From the NCBI GenBank assembly GCA_017510605.1, contig JAFWMQ010000001.1, positions 62,001 to 126,000 of the forward strand: a stretch of DNA of 64,000 nt, in the 5' to 3' direction. The notes beneath the pieces were generated by a model. The model saw only the letters and a program-made list of their open reading frames with translations, was not told the origin of the DNA and did no database searches. A program made the position numbers and the translations under genes. Positions within the stretch are counted from its first letter, which is position 1. Each line of letters opens with the position of its first letter. This document shows, piece after piece, positions 59,386 through 64,000 of this stretch. Source of the stretch: Clostridiales bacterium (lineage in GTDB: Bacteria > Bacillota > Clostridia > Saccharofermentanales > Saccharofermentanaceae).

Positions 59386-60351
59386 ATGAGTAATACTATA
59401 CAAGACGAGACATTTGGAGAAATAACTTTTGACGGGCTTAACTGGATCAGGACAGAACCTGTCTCATTGATTATTGCCGGTAAAACATATGAACTCAAGG
59501 TCGATATCCAATCGCCGGATTTGATATACGACTGGGCACGTCTCGGGAGGTTAAAGAAGGAAACCGTCGACAGGATATTTGATCCCAATCTGGGCGGCAT
59601 ACACTATACTTTAGCCAAGCTCAAAAAAATGAGAAACCTTTATGCGGGGATCTTTCTTCAGGGTAAGGAAAGCACCTGTCATAAGATTGAAGAGGCCGCG
59701 CAGCTGTATTTATCTGAAAAACCGGAGAATAAAGATATTCCTGCTGCTTCCGTTAATGAAAAACTCAGTTCATTACAATTATCGGTTGCACATGTTTTCG
59801 ATAACAGGACCGAGATAAAGTTCAGGTGTGACTGGTATGAGCAGGGAGCCGGATCTTTCGTAATAGCGGACAATGGGGAGGTCTCGATCAAACCTGCGGA
59901 CATGGCCATGGAAAAACTGAAAGAAGGTATCGGGGCTCTCGGCTTTGAGATCAGGGAATGCAAGCAGCAGTATTTTTATGTTTACAGCGCGGATATTCCG
60001 TCCAAAGAACAGGTTCACGGAATGCTGGATCTTTTTACCGGAAATGAAGAGATGTTCTTCTGGAATTATTATCACAAGGGCGGTGTTGAACCGGGGTCCT
60101 ACATCGATGTTTATATGATAGACGGCAAGCCATATATCCATGAGAGCACACACGGCTGCGGAGGCTATAACAAGACCATCGATATGGATGCCGTAATTGA
60201 ATTCATCATCCGCAACTGGGATAAGGACAGTGACTGGGGGAAATACGATCATGCCGTGGCCATTCAGCCGCATAACCCAGTATACTTATTGAGCGACATT
60301 GAATACGGGAAGCTTGACGAATTTATCCCGGACTATTCTGCAACGCCTTGA
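59386..60351 (+). CDS. Unknown protein with DUF6985-like N-terminus
   Basis: This 321-residue soluble protein starts at 59386; an ATG 9 bases earlier overlaps the -10 box and is excluded. The N-terminal half (DETFGEITFDGLNWIRTEPVSLIIAGKTYELKVDIQS, then AQLYLSEKP) resembles DUF6985 proteins of rumen and gut Firmicutes. The C-terminal half (YFYVYSADIPSKEQVHGML, EPGSYIDVYMIDGKPYIHESTHGCGG) is a separate unknown domain. No signal peptide. Confidence 0.68.
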   Translation: MSNTIQDETFGEITFDGLNWIRTEPVSLIIAGKTYELKVDIQSPDLIYDWARLGRLKKETVDRIFDPNLGGIHYTLAKLKKMRNLYAGIFLQGKESTCHKIEEAAQLYLSEKPENKDIPAASVNEKLSSLQLSVAHVFDNRTEIKFRCDWYEQGAGSFVIADNGEVSIKPADMAMEKLKEGIGALGFEIRECKQQYFYVYSADIPSKEQVHGMLDLFTGNEEMFFWNYYHKGGVEPGSYIDVYMIDGKPYIHESTHGCGGYNKTIDMDAVIEFIIRNWDKDSDWGKYDHAVAIQPHNPVYLLSDIEYGKLDEFIPDYSATP

Positions 60352-60399
60352 AGACCGCAATCGATATTTTAGAGGAATCTGAAGAATAAGGGGGTAAAA

Positions 60400-60930
60400 A
60401 TGTTTAGTTCTCTCGTCGGATTGATTTTAACGGAGGACATGAGTGAATTCAAAAGCGCAAGCGAATTGGATGACACCATAATAAAGAGTATTCGAAAAGA
60501 ATTCTTTAAGAAGACTTTCGTTTTTCCTTTTATTGTTAGTGTAATATCGCCTGTTGTTGGTTTGCTTATGATTCCCGGTGTCATTCCGGTGTTGAATGGA
60601 TCTTCTGATTCCTATTATACGGTAGCTATGATTGTGGTGCCGCTTTGCGGAGCAATGGCGACCATGATGAGCGTTCGCTGGATTTTTTCTCTGATAATTC
60701 TTTCAAAGATAAAAAAGTATAAATTCTTATGGTACACGGGTTTTATCCGGGGCAAGAACTGGAGATATCCGGTACATTTTGCCAAAATGCATAAATACTA
60801 TTCGATAGATGATAAATATTTCGCTTTGCTCTCCGTCAATCCGGTATATAAAAAACTGACACCGGTTTATTTTTTGTATTTTCCCGGATTGTCCAATATC
60901 GGAGGAGCAGTGGTCAAGTTTGAGCTTTGA
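60400..60930 (+). CDS. Membrane protein, unknown
   Basis: This 176-residue protein has AAGGGGGT as ribosome binding site. Two long hydrophobic regions (VFPFIVSVISPVVGLLMIPGVIPVL and TVAMIVVPLCGAMATMMSVRWIFSLIILS) each may hold one or two spans. The C-terminal third is basic and cytoplasmic (FIRGKNWRYPVHFAKMHKYYSID). It follows the leaderless gene by 48 bases. No family is recognised. Confidence 0.7.
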   Translation: MFSSLVGLILTEDMSEFKSASELDDTIIKSIRKEFFKKTFVFPFIVSVISPVVGLLMIPGVIPVLNGSSDSYYTVAMIVVPLCGAMATMMSVRWIFSLIILSKIKKYKFLWYTGFIRGKNWRYPVHFAKMHKYYSIDDKYFALLSVNPVYKKLTPVYFLYFPGLSNIGGAVVKFEL

Positions 60931-60999
60931 TTACAGGAAACTGTAAAGGAACGAAAGGGCTTCTTTCTTCAAACTCAAACTCTTTAGAATACGGAGATA

Positions 61000-62697
61000 T
61001 CAATCCTCCTCAGCCATCTCGATCGCTTTGTTCAGCGTCTGGTCCCACATCTGGCGGACTTCGTATGAATTGACGTCGAGGCCTTCTGCTGCGAGGCTGT
61101 TCCTGGTGTTGTATTCATCCAGTGTGTAGTGCATGTAGATGTCAGGTTCAGTTCCGAGATACGAATCCTCGGGGGAGTCGATGTTCACCGTGGGCGGATA
61201 AATGAATACGAAATGACTCTCCGGCAGACAGCACTGGAATATGTCGCCGCATACGCCTTCACCCCCGGTGTTTGTTCCAATGACCGTGCAGTTCTCGTAT
61301 TCTTTGCAGATGCGCGTGATGATGTCGGCAGTGGAGAAAGTCTTCTGCGATGTCAGAATGTAGATCTTAAGATCGTGCTGTGCATTGCCGGCTACGGTGA
61401 AGTCTTCATCGTAGTAGAAATAATCACCCTTAAGCGTGGTGTCGATACCCTTGATCGTCTTATATACGGTGTTGCCGTAGAACTTCTTTGTTTGCTTGTT
61501 GCGCATTCCGTACACATGCGACACATAAGTAACGTCATGGGTGAAAAGCGCGGGGAGGAGCTGTTTGGTGGCAAAGTTGGCAATGCCGCCGGAGTTCCTT
61601 CTGATGTCGAGGATAAGCGTGTCGGCACCGGATTCCTCCACGGCCTTGTTCATGTCAGATACAAGCCTGTTGCCTTCGTATGTCTGGCAGTCAGTCAGTT
61701 CTATGTAGACCAGTTTCCTCTCCGGGTCAGTAGTGATGGTGTAGGTAGTAGGAGCCTTTTCCTTACTGCCGCTGCCGCTGACGGACGAAGCATCAGAGGA
61801 TGATGACGAAGTTGCAGGCTTATATCCCAACAGATCTTTGTAAAGGTTTATTACTGCGGAGAATGCCGTGTCGTAAGCGGGATCGTCGTAAAGATCTGCG
61901 GTGACGACAGTGCCATCAGGCATCAGGATCTCTGCGGTATGCTTCACACCGGTGCCGTCATTGAAGTACAGAGCGTCACGGAAGAAACAGTCGTTCCCGC
62001 TGTCGTAGAAAGGATCATTGGTCTCGAAGAGCTCGAAACACATGTCCTTAGGATCTTTTCCGTCGATCGAGATCAGCTCTCCACCCGTATAGTCTTTGAC
62101 CTGCTTAATCTTGTCGGTAGAGAATGACTTGCCGATATACTTTCCGTCAACGTATTCGAATCCGATAAAGCTGTACTCAAGATATCCTGCGACGTCATCG
62201 CGAAAATCCTCATTCCAGGCGTATGTATAATCCTTGACCTTCTGGTTGCCGCACGTTTCCACAAGGTCATGTCCGCCGGTCATGATATCCGCATAATCCG
62301 GAAGGAACATTCCGTTGTGCTCGCCCGGAAGCACCGCGAGGAAACACGTGAGTTCCGAGTAGAATTCAAATTCGGTTTCAGAGTTTGCTGCCAGTTCGCG
62401 GTATCTGTTGTATATGTCATCGTAGGAGATGCCGTAAGCCTCTTCGAACTGCGTTTTCGCGGGGTTCTTAAGACAGACGATATCGTACATGTAATCCAGA
62501 TCCTTTATCTTCTGTTCGGCTGTCAGTGTGGTGCTGACCGGATTAACCGGCGTGTCTTTATCGATAAAAGAGATTGCCGCAAAGAGCTTTATTACCGGAA
62601 GGACATAGACCAGGAACACCACTGCAAGCGCAATGAAGACCGCACCCAGTATGCTGAATAGTATGATCTTTGCCTTTTTGGACATCTTTTTCTTCAT
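61000..62697 (-). CDS. S41-family peptidase, membrane-anchored
   Basis: This 565-residue protease has an N-terminal membrane anchor (IILFSILGAVFIALAVVFLVYVLP) and an S41 catalytic domain toward the end: ADTLILDIRRNSGGIANF, then the nucleophile region TSQKTFSTADIITRI (serine in TFSTAD) and VIGTNTGGEGVCGD. There is no obvious PDZ domain, which many CtpA-type members have. A Ser-rich insert (TSSSSSDASSVSGSGS) lies near 300. It acts outside the cell membrane, probably on wall or exported proteins. The next gene on the same strand is only 11 bases upstream, so the two form an operon. Confidence 0.9.
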   Translation of the reverse strand: MKKKMSKKAKIILFSILGAVFIALAVVFLVYVLPVIKLFAAISFIDKDTPVNPVSTTLTAEQKIKDLDYMYDIVCLKNPAKTQFEEAYGISYDDIYNRYRELAANSETEFEFYSELTCFLAVLPGEHNGMFLPDYADIMTGGHDLVETCGNQKVKDYTYAWNEDFRDDVAGYLEYSFIGFEYVDGKYIGKSFSTDKIKQVKDYTGGELISIDGKDPKDMCFELFETNDPFYDSGNDCFFRDALYFNDGTGVKHTAEILMPDGTVVTADLYDDPAYDTAFSAVINLYKDLLGYKPATSSSSSDASSVSGSGSKEKAPTTYTITTDPERKLVYIELTDCQTYEGNRLVSDMNKAVEESGADTLILDIRRNSGGIANFATKQLLPALFTHDVTYVSHVYGMRNKQTKKFYGNTVYKTIKGIDTTLKGDYFYYDEDFTVAGNAQHDLKIYILTSQKTFSTADIITRICKEYENCTVIGTNTGGEGVCGDIFQCCLPESHFVFIYPPTVNIDSPEDSYLGTEPDIYMHYTLDEYNTRNSLAAEGLDVNSYEVRQMWDQTLNKAIEMAEED

Positions 62698-62708
62698 GAT
62701 CGATCCTT

Positions 62709-64000
62709 TCAGCCTAAGCTGTATTTCTCCTTTACACGTTCATCAGGTTCATATCCTGACAGGTAATCATCGGTCAAGGAGATAAGCTGATCGTAAGTTA
62801 CCGGATAAACGGTGTAGAGACCTGTGTAATTATTCGGATCACTGAATGTAATATCCATTACGACAAGCGCACCGCTCTGTTTTTCGATGCCTGACAGAAT
62901 ACAATTGCGGATACTGTAGATATTCTTGAAATTACTGTCATATACATCCATGTTGATTGAGCTGATGTAGTAGTATCCGCTCTGCTTGTCATAATAGAAC
63001 GTGTTCACGTAGCCTTCCATTGAATAGATCGTCTTGATCTGTTCGCCCGTGGAAGCATCAAAAATAAACACGGCACCTTCATATAACTGGATAAGTCCGA
63101 GTTCGGCATTATGGCACATAACAACTCTTTTTATCCTGTTCTTTTCGAACATGGTCTCATTCTGCATTACTAGATCCACAAAAGAGGAAATTTTAGGATC
63201 CTTACATGCCAAATCGAGGTCATAGTTATATATCGGCAGTTCTTCATAATCACCTGAGAAAACCGTCATATAATCTGACTGCCTGAATGTGTATGTATAG
63301 ATGTGGTTATCACCTGCTTGAGCTGCATAGAGTTTCCCGTCTCTGTATTCCTGCATCCATGATAAATATTCATTACTAAGGCCTGTATCATAGCATGTAT
63401 ATCTGCCGTCCCTGATCTTATACATCGAGTCAAAAGCATCCAGCAATATAACTTCATCAGAGAAAACAAACGCCCTGATATAGCCGCTGGCTTCAAATTG
63501 ATCTACATCATTAAGATCTTTATCCAGTATTGATACAGATCCGTCGGTTACAGTGACAACGTAATCATTCAGGACAACTAATCTATAACTGTCATTGACG
63601 TACCTGCTTTTTACCGTTCCGCTATTAATATCCATGATCCAGAGAGAATAATCAGATCCCTCGATATGCTGAACATCATCAAAATTCTCGATTTCCTTCC
63701 AGACAATGTTCTTTCCATCTGTTGCAATATCAAAGCATACGGTATTGGCAATAAAAAGCTTGCTGGAACTGCCGTTCAACATATCAATCACAAATGCATT
63801 GGTTACACGGTTATCATAATCAGTAATAAAGACCCAGCATTCGTCAGATCCGGGAATAAAATTCACCGCAATCTCAAGCATGGATTCATCAGAGAACCCC
63901 TCGGAAGAATAGTTGAGATTCCATACCTGCTCACTGCCCTTATACAGCACGAAAGACTCACCGTTCCTCGTGGCATATCCTTCTCCGTTAATGTTTGAAT
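62709..64000 (-). CDS. Propeller-like exported protein, 5' end outside the window
   Basis: The frame stays open from 64000 to the stop at 62709 (430 residues seen) and continues beyond the window edge. Repeated blocks of 40-45 residues such as KSRYVNDSYRLVVLNDYVVTVTDGSVSILD, VFSDEVILLDAFDSMYKIRDGRYTCYD and GLIQLYEGAVFIFDASTGEQIKTIYSMEG look like blades of a beta-propeller (DUF5050- or WD/PQQ-like). An acidic C-terminus ends in DERVKEKYSLG. It lies 11 bases upstream of the S41 peptidase gene and probably shares its transcript and location. Confidence 0.72.
   Translation of the reverse strand, partial: SNINGEGYATRNGESFVLYKGSEQVWNLNYSSEGFSDESMLEIAVNFIPGSDECWVFITDYDNRVTNAFVIDMLNGSSSKLFIANTVCFDIATDGKNIVWKEIENFDDVQHIEGSDYSLWIMDINSGTVKSRYVNDSYRLVVLNDYVVTVTDGSVSILDKDLNDVDQFEASGYIRAFVFSDEVILLDAFDSMYKIRDGRYTCYDTGLSNEYLSWMQEYRDGKLYAAQAGDNHIYTYTFRQSDYMTVFSGDYEELPIYNYDLDLACKDPKISSFVDLVMQNETMFEKNRIKRVVMCHNAELGLIQLYEGAVFIFDASTGEQIKTIYSMEGYVNTFYYDKQSGYYYISSINMDVYDSNFKNIYSIRNCILSGIEKQSGALVVMDITFSDPNNYTGLYTVYPVTYDQLISLTDDYLSGYEPDERVKEKYSLG

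Overview
The window looks like a chromosomal segment of a Gram-positive anaerobe of the Clostridia, of the gut or rumen type. The signs are strong AGGAGG-type ribosome binding sites, lipoboxes instead of periplasmic export signals, a YesM/YesN two-component pair, Tn916-type recombinases, and many small lipoproteins and zinc-ribbon membrane proteins. Base composition is moderately GC-rich at both ends. It falls clearly in 23.3-37.4 kb, which is AT-rich and carries mobile-element genes.

Region 1 (1-8.9 kb) is a sugar-sensing and uptake locus: a sensor kinase, an AraC-type response regulator, an accessory sugar-binding lipoprotein, then a ChvE-type binding protein, a double ATPase and two paralogous permeases. 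The order matches the XylFII-LytS-YesN sensing logic known from clostridia. Region 2 (9.1-23.3 kb) holds an alanine/glycine:sodium symporter, a lipoprotein, a MoxR-DUF58-VWA-VWA-TPR operon of the Bat type, a lipase, an Rrf2 regulator, a type B carboxylesterase, a DUF1294-metallophosphoesterase fusion and a low-molecular-weight protein tyrosine phosphatase (LMW-PTP).

Region 3 (23.3-57 kb) is an accretion zone. The first ten codons of the LMW-PTP gene occur four times in the same orientation (23286, 35342, 41271, 56943). They differ almost only at silent or conservative positions, as expected if elements repeatedly integrated into the 5' end of this gene and each brought a replacement gene start. 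Interval I (12 kb) has a tyrosine recombinase, a five-gene tightly packed restriction-like cassette (two EcoRI-family adenine methyltransferases, a DUF262-HNH protein, a GIY-YIG protein with a RAMA-like tail, a ribbon-helix-helix protein), a relaxase with a three-way-junction palindrome next to it, a P4-type primase/helicase and an array of 13-bp iterons. Interval II has a Tn916-like integrase and excisionase followed by host-like genes, among them DUF896, DUF503 and RNA 2'-phosphotransferase, with a strongly structured candidate RNA upstream of DUF896. Interval III (15.6 kb) has no recombinase. It carries acetyltransferases, a CPBP protease, hydrolases, an alcohol-acetyltransferase cassette, a TetR/diacylglycerol-kinase pair, lipoproteins, an ECF sigma/anti-sigma pair, a serine hydrolase and a cation efflux transporter, along with several gene remnants.

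Region 4 (57-64 kb) holds lipoproteins, a zinc-ribbon protein, a probably leaderless gene, an S41 peptidase and the 3' part of a large WD/propeller-like protein cut by the window edge. Three intergenic regions (19.2, 21.6 and 37.9 kb) contain clusters of short palindromes. Each cluster has its own arm sequence, but all share an AAAATGNNGTTTTG-like core. No tRNA, rRNA or CRISPR array was seen.
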